The notes beneath the pieces are model-generated. The model did not search any database and had not been told where the DNA came from. It saw only the letters and a program-made list of their open reading frames with translations. Shown here one piece after another: positions 24,070-35,312 of a DNA stretch of 64,000 bases. Position 1 is the first letter of the stretch; every line of letters starts with the position of its first letter. The stretch is taken from contig CM069437.1 in the NCBI GenBank assembly GCA_035610365.1, positions 57,746,093 to 57,810,092 of the forward strand, in the 5' to 3' direction. Made by a program: the position numbers and the translations under genes. The stretch is from Aquatica leii. Taxonomy: Eukaryota; Arthropoda; Insecta; Coleoptera; Lampyridae.

Positions 24070-24770
24070 TCATGTTTCTAAAATGACCATGCATGAATTG
24101 ATAACGCATAGGTCCACCTGATAAGCAAATATTGGGAAGTACCAACGTCTTGCTCGTGGTCGTGATTTGTATAATCCAACAAGCGCATTAACTTTGTCGG
24201 CACTAACCAGATGCGTGTTGTATTGATGTATAATTGTTGGATATTGTACTCCAGCTTTTTTTTTCTGTTTTTTAGTATTTTTCAGCAGAAGGTATAGGAT
24301 ATATTCCATAAATGGTGTTTCCAATAAGAACACATTTGTTATCTGACCATTTTACGATGATAATTTCATCATTTTTTTGATAGTCTTGATAGAATTTTTT
24401 CTTTGCTTTTACAAGTTCTTATCTGTTATCAAAAAACACCCTTCCATTTGGTTGTTACGCAGGGTTCCAAGACTGAAAATGTTTAAGCTATTGCAAAGAA
24501 ACCGAAAAAGTTTTGTCCTAGTAAAAGTCCAATTGTTTTATGATTTATGTTTCCTTTTGAAAGACAAGATAATTTAATATGATTTTAAATTTTTACAAAC
24601 CGTAGAATCGTGTAAGTTAAGTTTGTGTGACAAGATTTAATTTTTGTTTTAGTGGTTTATCAAGAATCTTCTGACGGAGATTTTCTGTCCGATAACATTT
24701 GGCAACCTTGTGATCCACCAGAAGCCCTTTTCTGGATCTATTTCAACGAAATTTAATTTGGCAAATGTAA
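24070..24770 (-). pseudogene. piggyBac-type transposase remnant
   Basis: The open minus-strand frame 24333-24070 reads GVQYPTIIHQYNTHLVSADK, VNALVGLYKSRPRARRWYF and PIFAYQVDLCVINSCMVI. This is the conserved piggyBac segment P-I---YN-HMGGVD---ML---Y----K--RWY--IF---D-C--N; the family GGVD is changed to VSAD. Upstream pieces read IIIVKWSDNKCVLIGN and SLGTLRNNQMEGCFLITDKN, matching the blocks before it (cf. ATGT-R-NR). Several frameshifts and stops. The N-terminal DDE acids, the terminal cysteine domain and TTAA ends were not found. Confidence 0.8.
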
Positions 24771-24944
24771 TTCCGCGAACTTAGTGATTTAAAAGCTTTA
24801 GCTAAGTATTTTGCTTAGTTGCAGTTGTATAAGTTGCGTGTAAAGTTCACGCAAAACCTATAGATGCAGCTTGGAAATTTACTTCCCGGATTGGTGGAAT
24901 AAAAAGAAACGCAATTGACGTAATACCAAAAATTTATGATATTT

Positions 24945-25070
24945 ATTCAATGTAATCTCCGTGTATATTCACACACTTAATTAAACGTTCTAAAACGTTT
25001 TTTCTTAATATTATGTACGTCTTGGAATCGTTTTTCTTTGAGAACAGCCGCCATATTGCTTCAATATTAC
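24945..25070 (-). pseudogene. Possible C-terminal fragment of a mariner transposase
   Basis: The minus strand reads KRFQDVHNIKK, then a shifted frame VLERLIKCVNIHGDYIE and a stop. This resembles the end of mariner proteins (RF-SVEEI...RC---G-YFEG). Only about 35 residues, so the call is tentative. Confidence 0.4.
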
Positions 25071-25089
25071 GAAAATTCTTATAGCAAGT

Positions 25090-25730
25090 CTGCCAGAGTT
25101 GAAACGGTTTTTTCTCACAACCAGTTATTAATTAGAACAACAACAAGTTCAATTTATTACAGTACATGGAGATAATCAATCAATAACCTCCAGGCGTTTT
25201 TTTTGTTAAGAAATTTTTATATGGCAGTTGAAGCCTTAAACCTGAAACAAACAAAAATCAAGTATCGTATTGGAAAACTACGTGCTTATGTGTAACTTTT
25301 GCCTTCAGCGTGTTTTGTTTGTGTTAATATAATTATTACTTGTTCTAATTCGTAATTTTCAACATTTTAAATCGTAGATCACACTAATACTTGGTTTTTA
25401 GCCATAACTTTAAAGCATCGTAGCATTTATGTAATTTAACTATTGTGTGTACGCTGACCAATTAACCGTCGAGTTACGTCAAATCACGTTGAATAATTTC
25501 AAGCCATAATTAGGCATACATTAGTCGTACGTAAGCTTACTTACGCCTTTTTGCCAACTATAATTACATAAAGAGTAATGACTGTTGTTACCCAATATCA
25601 AGGAGATTTAGTGGGTAAATGCTTGACTAATTTCTTTTCTTGTGCGGCAACTAATAATTGACTAGTAAGGACTGTGCAGACTGTGATTAATTTTAGTTGT
25701 GTAAGCAAGTTCGTAATTGAAATGATTATT
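25090..25730. other. AT-rich stretch before the Penelope-like element
   Basis: No gene recognised; part may be the 5' region of the element that follows. Confidence 0.4.
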
Positions 25731-25731
25731 T

Positions 25732-27345
25732 AATTGAAACTAAACAAACAAAACTTAAAGTGCGAGTTCGTTGATAATTTTTTTAAAACTGTAATAGCGT
25801 TTTCCACGGCCGGAAAGACAAGATTACAACGACAAAATGACGAGCTTACTTTCGGAAAATGGCTACATAACTCTGCCATCAAAAACTCCACTACTATAAT
25901 TATTAACAAGAAACAAACTTTGATTGTCAAAAATCCGGTTATGCGACGAATCTACGGTCTTCCCAAGGTACATAAAGAAGGCGTCCCCCTTCGACTGATA
26001 GTGAGCACCATCAATTCACCAACGCAATAGTTAGCACGTTATCTAACTGCAAAACTCTTGCCGTTGACAGAAAATACAGAAACGCACATTAAAGATTCTA
26101 CAGATTTTGTACAGAAAATTAGGAACTTGCGTTAACAAAAGTAGATATCTTAGTTAGCTTTGACGTGGTATCTCTTTTTACTCAAGTCCCGATCGACGAA
26201 GTGTTGTTTTTGCTCAAGGAGAAAATTGCTAAAGAAAAAGTTCTATTCATTGAACTCTGCATTAAAAACACTTAATTCAGTTATAACGACAACTTGTTTA
26301 AACAAGTAGAAGGAGCGGCCATGGTGTCACCGCTGTCTCCAGTTATAACCAATGGAATGGAATATGGAATGTTTTGAAACTGAAATTATAAAAAATGTTG
26401 AGTTAAAACCAAAAACTTGGTTCAGATATATTGATGATACGTTTGTTGTATGGCGTCATGGCAAAGATAAACTATATCAGTTCTTTTAACATCTAAACTC
26501 TGCACATGATAGCATTAAATTTACTAAGGAGTTAGAACATAACAGCAGTCTAGCCTTTCTTGATGTACTGGTGACTAAGAAAAATAACGAAAAATTAGGG
26601 CATTCCGTTTATAGAAAGAAAACGCACACTAATAGATACTTAAACGCCAAATCTCACCACCATCCAGTACAGAAGAATACTGTTTAGCATACTTTAGCTA
26701 AAAAAGGTATACGTGAGTCAGATAATAAAAATCTACAAAAAAAAGGAAACACTGTTGGAGTCCCTACAACAAAATGGATACAGGTTTAAAGAGAAACGAA
26801 TGGAAAAGAGTAACAAATCCAAAAGTCAAAGAAGACTTATCACCTCCGCACCGCTTATTTACCATACGGTATGGGTTCGACAGACAAAATAAGCAGGGTA
26901 CTAAAGAAACATAATTATAAAACTGTTTTTACGACTAAGGATACCCTAAACACCTGGTTTACATCTGCTAAAGACAAACAAGGGGCTCTAAAACATGCCG
27001 CAGTTTACAAAATTTCTTGTTTCTGTGGCTCGAGTTATGTAGGACAGACGGGACGTTCTGTTGAAGTTAGAGTAATAGAACTTATGACTGACTGCAAACA
27101 CCGCAGAGTTGCTGAATCAGCAGTGGTAGAAAACGTGTAGAACCAAAAACACATGCTGAACTTTGACCAAACTAAAGTGTTGCCTAGAACTCCTTTCTAC
27201 TTTCTCAGACGTATCCGCGAAGCTGTGAAAATAGAAAAACATCTATGTAATATGAACCGAAAAGACGGGTTAAGACTCACCAAATCTTGGCTACCAGTAT
27301 TATATCTTCTAAGACAAAGATCAACCTTCTTGAAAAGAACATAAA
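25732..27345 (+). pseudogene. Penelope-like element 1: RT + GIY-YIG endonuclease
   Basis: Order of motifs: RIYGLPKVHKEGVPLRLIVS (25949-26010), the hallmark of Penelope RT; VDILVSFDVVSLFTQVPI (motif A, about 26143); VSPLSPVITN (motif B, the family has MGSPLSPV); FRYIDDTFVVW (motif C, about 26420, catalytic DD intact); SIKFTKELEHNSSLAFLDVL; then KISRVLKKHNYKTVF and the GIY-YIG nuclease AVYKISCFCGSSYVGQTGRS (about 27000-27060). 27153-27344 gives IREAVKIEKHLCNMNRKDGL, the usual C-terminus. About six stops or frameshifts interrupt it. Family members use the nuclease to nick DNA for target-primed integration. Length is close to a full RT plus nuclease, lacking part of the N-terminus. Confidence 0.92.
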
Positions 27346-27454
27346 CACTTACTCCGAGTAATAACAAAGTCAGTCAAACGATAACGGAAAGATAAGGTCC
27401 GTTAATCACGTTAATCGTATTGGTATAAATATCGTCACTTACACTTTTCCTTCA

Positions 27455-29095
27455 GTGACATTTACCAATCTGAAGACAAAGCTGCAATGTCTTGCAAAAC
27501 GTCAGTTTGTTTGGGTTTACGAACGACAAAGACCAAGTTCTACTTCTTGTTTTGGCTCTCAAAGAGAGACTAGGATCAAGCCTAAGTCTGGGTGTTTAAC
27601 TACGACGCAGTCTAAACCGAAAGTCGCTTATAATCATAAATATAACAACCGCGAAAGCTTAAGATTCTATAGTCTGATACCAGTCTACGACTAACCACTG
27701 AAGGTCATCTCAAAAAGTTTCAATTATTGGAATCCAAGAATCATAAAGTTTATCCACATCTTACTTTGAGGATTGAACGTGATGTTAGCCAAATCATCAA
27801 ATATTCCAATTTATCTCTAATAACTAAACGTCGACTTACCCATTCAGATTCCAAACCACCTCATCTATACGGATTTTCCAAAGTTTACGAACAAAGTATT
27901 CCCATTTGGACTATCGCCAGTACTATCTAATGTCCTACCTACAAAGTAGCAAAGTTCTGGTCTAATATTTTTTGCAAATTTATAGGTAAAACTTCTTCTC
28001 ACATCTTCACCTCTCAGCATATTATTCAACGTTTAAAAACTATAACTTGAACTCCAAGTTGTAAGTTTTTATGTCACTTTTTACTCAAGTTTCTATTAAG
28101 GATTCGCTTATTATCATCAAACAGATTCTGTCTTAACATGACAAGGATTTGGGTTTGGTTTTTCTTATTGATAAGTGTTTATTATCCCCTTACTTCCAAT
28201 TTGATAACAAGTTTTACGAATGGGTTTGTAGTGTTGTTATGGGTTCTCCTCTATCACCTGTTGTAGCTAACATTTTTATGAAATCTTTTGAAACGGTTGC
28301 TCCACATTGAAACTTAAAGTATGATTTAGGTATGTTGACGGCACGTTTAATGTTGGTCTAATGGTTATCTCAAATTGTCTAAATTTTTTGATCATCTAAA
28401 CAATCAACACCCAGATATCAAATTTACTGTGGAAATCAAAACTAATGATTCTTTCGCATTTTTTGACCTTTTTGTGACTCTTAAGCCCAATGAACTTCTG
28501 AGCCATTATGTTTATTGCAAACCCACCTATACGGACAAATAACTTCATGTTTCGTCTGATTATCATCCTGCATAAAAGCGTTCTGTTATTGAATCTTTGG
28601 TTCTTCGCGCTTTTTTTATTTGTCAACCTAAGAACCTAGACCGGAACTCCATTAGTTTTTACTAAAACTTTGCTGAACAACGGTTATATAAAGCAAAATA
28701 TTCAAACAATAATTAATTGTCGTTTACATCCACCTGTTGGATTACCTAAGGACATTTCTACTCCAGAATCCAATCTGAAATTTGCACTTTTACTCTACAT
28801 TCACAAGGTTATTAAACCAATATTCAACTCGACAGGTAAAATCTATCAGATTCATCTTTTTCCCAAGGAAAAATTTCTTACACTTTTATTTCAAGGCATT
28901 TACCAAATTCCTTGTTCCTTGAGAGGTTTGTACTTAGATTGCGGTTGCTTGTTCTTCGATTTCTCTCACGAACTAATGAGGCTCCTTACAAAAGTGGACA
29001 AAACGTTGGCAATTTTGGTTACAACAGTGACACGGTCCAAACCCAGAAGACGTTCTCATTTTTTTAAAAACTGTTATAATTATAATATAATGTAA
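27455..29095 (+). pseudogene. Penelope-like element 2: RT + degraded GIY-YIG
   Basis: Directly follows element 1 in the same orientation. 27475-27650 is the block shared with 2855-3065. RT motifs follow: KPPHLYGFSKVYEQSIPIWT (about 27855), SLFTQVSI (motif A), WVCSVVMGSPLSPVVANIFM (motif B, about 28226, well kept), RYVDGTFNVG (motif C, second Asp lost) and HPDIKFTVEIKTNDSFAFFD. The open frame 28670-29095 carries LLYIHKVIKPIF and GIYQIPCSLRGLYL, a degenerate GIY-YIG start. It differs clearly from element 1 in sequence, so these are two families or old copies, not a recent duplication. Confidence 0.88.
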
Positions 29096-29289
29096 CAAAA
29101 AACTAATCTACGTCATATTTTGTAATGACTAAATCGCGCAAGTTTTAAACGCACAGTTTACTCATATATGTATTTTATTATACATTTTTTAAAAAATTAT
29201 TGGTTTTTCATTGTTTTAACAACTATCGTTAGGACAATAATTTTAGGTATCGATAGTTATCGACAGTGCTATCTCCACCACTAGTGCAG

Positions 29290-29830
29290 AGGACGAGTTC
29301 AGTAACCAGAAATATAATAGAGTGGTTTTTAACAACAAATCGCAATTTTGTTTGAATGTGTGTGATAGCCAGGCAAATGTGAAAGCACGACTTGGTGAAA
29401 ATCCACAACTTTCTGTAAATGAACATGTGCACCGCATCGTGGAAGTTATGGTATGGAAACCGTTGCCATTGGTAGTAAGTCTTCTTTAGAGCCAACATGA
29501 CCGTTACATTTGGGGCGTAGTGGAAACACATTCTGCCGTAGCTCAAAAGTCTTTAAAATCTAATAAGAAAATGCACGGCCACATGTAACTAGAATAACGT
29601 TTAACCACTTTGAGCGTAGTCAAATTGATTTGCTACTTTAGACACTAAGATCTCTAGATCATTCACGGATTAAGCATGTCTGGAACATTATGAGTAGACA
29701 AACGCAAAATTTTTCTCATCCTTCTACAGACTCTAGAGGTAACGACGTGTTCACAAGTGCATATCGCACTATTACTATTTTTTTTCAGGTTTTACTTGCC
29801 GAATTTCATTCAAGTTTTGATCGTTCACTT
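29290..29830 (+). pseudogene. Tc1/mariner transposase remnant
   Basis: The plus strand reads RVVFNNKSQFCLNVCDS (family: --FSDES-F-L---D), then NEHVHRIVEVMVWKPL (family: -G-SVMVWG-I), and after a break LDHSRIKHVWNIMSRQTQNF (family: PDLSPIEHVWD-MGR). The first catalytic Asp is Asn (NNKS). The second Asp was not located and NPIE/SPIE has become SRIK, so all catalytic positions seen are lost. This is the DDE domain of a Tc1-like protein, different from the 10.4 kb family. Confidence 0.75.
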
Positions 29831-29984
29831 AACTTAATGTAGTAAACATAAATACAAAATATTATTATAACTGAGTGTTCTGATTTCTATGTCACTTAGT
29901 ATATTATATTAGAAATTAAAAATACACATTTAAAAATTTACTTTTGTTGACAGTTATTTAAAGATATAATTGTTATACTTGTTA

Positions 29985-30195
29985 CAAGAATTATCTCGTA
30001 ACTTAAAAAGACAGCGACTAACTCAGTTTGATTCGGAGATTGGGTCGTAAGCTTCGTGGTGCTTAACTATGAAAGAAGTTGAAAAGCGCTAAAACGATAA
30101 AAGCTTAGAATGGGAAACACCGTTTAAAAGTACCCAAAGCTGTAATAAAACAAACGACAAAACGGAGGTTGTAACAAGAAGTATATTTATTTAAT
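29985..30195. repeat. Dispersed repeat, second copy of 5660-5890
   Basis: See the copy at 5660-5890: colinear, with ttgggtcgtaagctt identical in both. No BEL/Pao coding sequence adjoins this copy. Confidence 0.55.
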
Positions 30196-30199
30196 CACA

Positions 30200-32640
30200 G
30201 ACAAAAAAGTTCGTAAAAAAGGGAAGATACGTTTACATAGCGGTTAAAATAAACCTTCTTTAGTTGGGCAACACGTCGTACAATAAATTAAATTTTTACC
30301 GTCCGAAAAGATATAAATTTACATTTGTAAATTTTAACACAAATATGCAAATCTCGATGATTTGGAGTACCAGAGCGGTGCATCTAATAATATGTGAGAA
30401 TTAAAATAGACAGTTACAGTTTAGTTTTCCTTCGAAGCATGCAACTAGCTAGCAGCACCTTCCCAGAATTTTGCAAAATTAGCTAAAATTTAACAAACAC
30501 GTACATAAGGTGTTGTCACAAGTACATTTCCTAGTTTCCCTCAAATTAATTATATTATTGCGTTAAGTAGCTCTTCAATACGGTGAGAATTTTATCCAAT
30601 ACTCAATGTTTTCAGCACAAGTGACGTGACGTCATTACATTTTCCCAATAAATGAACTAGTTTTACAATCTCCACATCGATGGAACACGTGTGAGAGTCC
30701 AAAAACCCGCTAAATAGCAACTACGGAAGAATTAAATTAAATCAGAAAACTAGGATACAATTCTTACTCCAATAAAGACTTTCACAAAAGTAGTAAAAAC
30801 ACTACGTTCAATACTCACATGGATGCGTGTGAATAATCAGAAATGCCTGGTTGAGCTCCCGTTTCGTTAGAAGATGTCTGACCTATTTCACGGTCACCGG
30901 ATAGAAGCTTTTTCTTTTATCGAGCTACGATGTCTAAACTTTTTAACGTCACAGTAATTCCTCCCAATGTAGCGAGAAGTGGGCGTTTTGAGAATAAATC
31001 TTATACGGTGCAAAACTCATACTAAAGCACTTTTAACATAACATATTGTTTTTCCAAACAATTTAAGAAAAAGTAATTCATAGTATTTATTACTGTGTAA
31101 AAAGTGAATATATACATACTAAATTACAATTTACCATTTGGTGGATTAACTGCTCTTATATCTTTATTAAATTTATTACCATTTCCATTCTTGATCTTAA
31201 AATATTTAAAGTAAATCCAGAAACGTTGAAACATTATTTAAAACGCGATTTTAACTTTAAAGTAGCAAAATTAGAATCTTTGCGGAATGAATAACAAACT
31301 GATTGAAATTAGAAACTTAACTTTTTTACAAACTTTGTAATAAAATGTATAAATTCACATTTATTGACTACCATAATTAATTAAAAAATCAGATAAGTTC
31401 GCATCTTACCATTAAGAGGCAAATGCTTTTATTTAACTTCTTTGAATTACATAGATAAGACAGTTTAAATTAATTAGATTGCTATTTAGGTTAAGTAATA
31501 CTCTATTGGCATGTTAAAGCGTAAGTGAAATATTTAATAAACTCATTTAGATAAACAGGGTTTTGCTTTATTTAGCTGGAATTATAATAACCGAGACAAT
31601 GCCGCAACATTTGCATATTTCAGAGTTAATAAATAGAACCATGCTAAAATAGAGGTTTGATAAATGTTTCTTTACGTACTCATTAACACTAAATTCTGGT
31701 TACTTAATTAGTAAGGATAAAGTAAATATTTCAAACCTTATATCTGTACTAGCACAGTTAAAAAAACATACATTGAATACTAAGTAAAGGTACGGGGGTT
31801 ATATATTTGAAAAGTTTTATAAAACCATTTTTACGTTTTAATAAAACTATGGTATGATTTTTTAGCATAAAACTTTTTATATAAATTTATCAAATTTGAA
31901 TTTAATATTTTTACAGATTAAACAATAATTTAGTTTAAGCGCCAGTTTTGGCGAAGTTGCAAAAAGTTTTTATTGTAGAAGTGATACTGTAAACAGCATT
32001 TTACTTTAGCAACCGTAAGATCTTAACCTATGAATATTAAAAGTTGATAGTATGATAAAAGTGTCACAAATTAAAACAAAAAGAATAAATTTTTGTTGTA
32101 TCCAAAAACTAATAACAAAAAATAAAGCAATAATAAAATACGTTAAAAATTACGTTTTGATTTTAAAGAGTAGTAGCTGCATTGCTTTTTATTTAATGTA
32201 GCATTAAATTAATTTTGTTGTGTTATTGAAGCGTTAGAATATTTTGGATCCTGATAACGAATGAATATTCGAAGGTAGATCAAAGTTTTTCAAATTGAAT
32301 CGAAAGAAGTGTTAAAAAGACTGTCAGTTTAAATAAATAAAGTGTTTAACGCGTGTGCCAAGATAAACAAAAATCCATCAAATGAAAATAAATTCCAGTG
32401 TAGATAAACAATAATTGCGGACAGTAAATACCAATTATAGTGATAGAGATACATAAACTACTTGTAAGTTGATTTTCTTAAATACCGTTCTGTTTTATTA
32501 GTGTTAGTTAAAAGTAGTGATATTTAGCATATCTAAATTGATTCGTGTAAATAAATACCTACGTGTAAATAAACTTAATTAGGTCTTTACAGTGGTGTCA
32601 TGGCCAAGAATGGATAAATAAAAATATGGAAAAAAATTCT
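30200..32640. other. AT-rich intergenic stretch
   Basis: No gene recognised. 32200-32640 could be 5' untranslated sequence of the LINE that follows; that is inference from position only. Confidence 0.4.
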
Positions 32641-34632
32641 AAAAAATGTAAGAACATTTTTTAAAAAATACGAATGAACCACTGACTAAGTTTCAGATTG
32701 TACTTCCAAATTTATATGGAATTTTGGTTAAACAGCAAGAAAACAATAATACTACAACATACAAGAAAGCCCAAGGAAACAGAAAAAAGAGTACTAATAC
32801 CACAAACGAAAGAAACTAGACATAAAAAATACAGAGCGGAATAAATAGGAGAAAATATTGAAAAAGGTCGATAAGAATGCAAACGGAAATAGGACGGTAA
32901 CAAAGAAATCTTCTGAGGAAACAATTTTCGAGAAAAAAATCCAAACTGAAAAAAAGAACTAATAAGTATAGATACGCAGGGGGGTAGCGGCAACGAAACT
33001 CGCACTAAACAAGGTAATGAATTACAAAAAACACACATATTAAATCAAAGACATGATGCACATACAACAAAAAAGTAATAATGAATACTAAAATAACAAA
33101 CAAACCAAATAAAGAAGATAAGCAAAACGAAATAATAAAACAAAGGAAAGAAGGCGTAAATCTGGAATTTGAAAATTTGAAGTTTACAATACAAAAAGTT
33201 TAACGGGTAAAGAAGAAGTTATATTTGAGTTCAATAGAACAGGATTAGATACACTATTACTAGCAGAGACAAAAAAAGAGAAATGCGAAAAGACATAAGT
33301 TGATATACACCGGACCGACCTAAAATGTATGAGCAGCAGAAAGCGTGGCATTCATCATAAGATAAGATTACAAATTGGACCAAGATGGTCACAAAAAATC
33401 CTCACTGTAAAATAGAACTACAGGGAAAAGAAAGAATAACGATAATTGTAGTTTACGGATCCTACGAAACCGAGAAAAAAGAAGTAAAGTATAAATTCTA
33501 AGAATAATTAAAAATAATAACTAAGACAAGCCAAGGAAAAATATTTGTAGCAGACGACTTCAACAGTAGAGTAGGGGAAAATGATACAAAAAAAGTGATT
33601 GGAAAGTTTTGCAAAGATAAAAGAAAAACAACAGAAATAAAGAGAATACTACTGAACTGAACAACTTGATTATAACAGACTTATTTTTCCAACATAAAAA
33701 GATACACACGAGACGTTAAAAGTAGAAATAAAAATTCAATGTTAGAATAAAACAAACATACAGTGAAAGATATTGGAGGTAAAGGGAAAGCTGAGATATA
33801 CAGAGACCATTAGTTATTAGAAAGAAAAAAAAGAAGCCAAAAAATCAGAAGTAAGTAGTAAAAGAAGAATACTTAGTACTGAAAAAACATAAGAACTTAT
33901 AAGTTGTAAGAAATAGAAACAGCAAAACAGGATGAGAACATGATAAGTAGAGAACTACTGGCAGATAAAGAGAAGTTTGAACAGCTAACTGTAGAAGAGA
34001 TGTGAAGCAAGATAAAGAGCACGTTACTAAATGTAGCTACGCGCAAATGCGGTGTAATTAGGACAAACAAACATATGAAAAGAACTACCTAATAGAATAA
34101 AAAGTATAAAACCAAGTGAAATTAAGAAAAAGAGGTGGATAGAGTGTTTATTGAAAAAGTTAGAAGACATATATGTACAATGCATACGCAAAACAGCGTA
34201 TAATAATAAAAAATATGGTAAAAAAAGCGAAAAAAAAGAGTGGCAAGACTGGCAAAAAATGAGAAAAGAACAGTAAAGAAAACCAAAAGTTATTTTAGAG
34301 AGTTTTAAAAAATTAAACAATGCAAAAGCAACAGAGAGCGTAATAGTAAAAGATAAAAACAAATGAGTAACCCTAAAAATAATGCGGGTAATTATAAGTT
34401 TATACTAAAAGATAAGGAATTACGTGATAAGCAATTACAGAACATCAGAAGAGTTTGTTACAAACGAAGGGCTGAGACAAGGATCAATCATGAGTCTGGT
34501 ACTATTTATCATCTTTATAGAAGAAATAATACGAGTATGCCACCAGAAAATTAACATTCTAAGTGTGGGATACAGAAAATTACAACCCACGTTCATACAG
34601 AATTGTGCATTTCCAGAAAATATTGGGTAAAA
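32640..34632 (+). pseudogene. LINE remnant: endonuclease and part of RT
   Basis: The plus strand is strongly purine-rich. Pieces in order: GLDTLLLAETKKEKCEKT (33244-33300) and, near 33535, GKIFVADDFNSRVGEND, the apurinic-endonuclease motif (family: GDFNA-V); then RDVKSRNKNSM. Near the end, 34450-34560 reads EFVTNEGLRQGSIMSLVLFI (RT motif B, family GLRQGS-LSP-LF) and then VGYRKLQPTFIQNCAFPENI, where the last block is the degraded FADD motif. RT motif A and the C-terminus are missing. Many stops. The clade is R1/LOA-like or I-like by style; I cannot fix it. Confidence 0.75.
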
Positions 34633-34639
34633 GTTCAAG

Positions 34640-35312
34640 AAGTTTTAAGGCGCCCTGCTGAAACCGACTTTCATAATTCTTGCATTACTGATGTCAAAAA
34701 TCTGAAAAAAACTCTGGAAAATAGGTCTTTGAAGGTTATTAATTAGTTTGATAGTGCACGCAGTGAAGCGATCCTTAGAAATAGACACAACTTAAAACTT
34801 GTGATTGAAACCGTCATATTATGTGGGCGACAAGAGCTTGCTTTGAGAACACACAACGACTTTGAAAGTATTAGAACTAGTTTGGTATGTACTAAGCAAA
34901 ATTACGAAAATCTAGAGTTCTTTTGAGATACAGGAGTGAAGGAGATCAAGACTTAAAGGACATGTTGGATGGAACTGTAAAAATACCTCTCGCCTGATAC
35001 AAAATAAAATAATTTTATCTTACAATAATGTTATAAAAAATAAACTAGCCAAGAAAGTTAATAATAATCACTTATTTGACAAATAAAAAGAGTGACATTT
35101 TAAACATCGAACAAATTTTTTATGTTTGCTAAGTTGCTGTGGAAAATGGAATCCATGACAAGACAAGACAAGCACCATTTAGTTGTATGTACACTGCGCG
35201 AGTTACTCTTTAAATTTAACTGTAGCAAAAGCATGTGAGGTACAAGAAATAAGTAATTGTATTGGTACTATCGAAAAATGCTACACATTTTTTAATATAT
35301 CCAAATTGCAGC
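34640..35312 (+). pseudogene. hAT-type transposase fragment (DUF4371 / ZMYM1-like)
   Basis: Reads SEAILRNRHNLKLVIETVIL then CGRQELALRTH, the conserved ENRHYLK...TV-FCGRQ-IALRGH block of DUF4371 proteins. After a frame change it reads SRLIQNKIILSYNNVI and, near 35165-35310, SCMYTARVTL, LYWYYRKMLHIF and a shifted NISKLQ. These match the order in ZMYM1-like and 52 kDa-repressor-like hAT proteins, with an internal deletion of the region around the first catalytic residues. It begins right after the LINE RT fragment and ends where the pyrimidine-rich minus-strand LINE begins. Confidence 0.78.
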
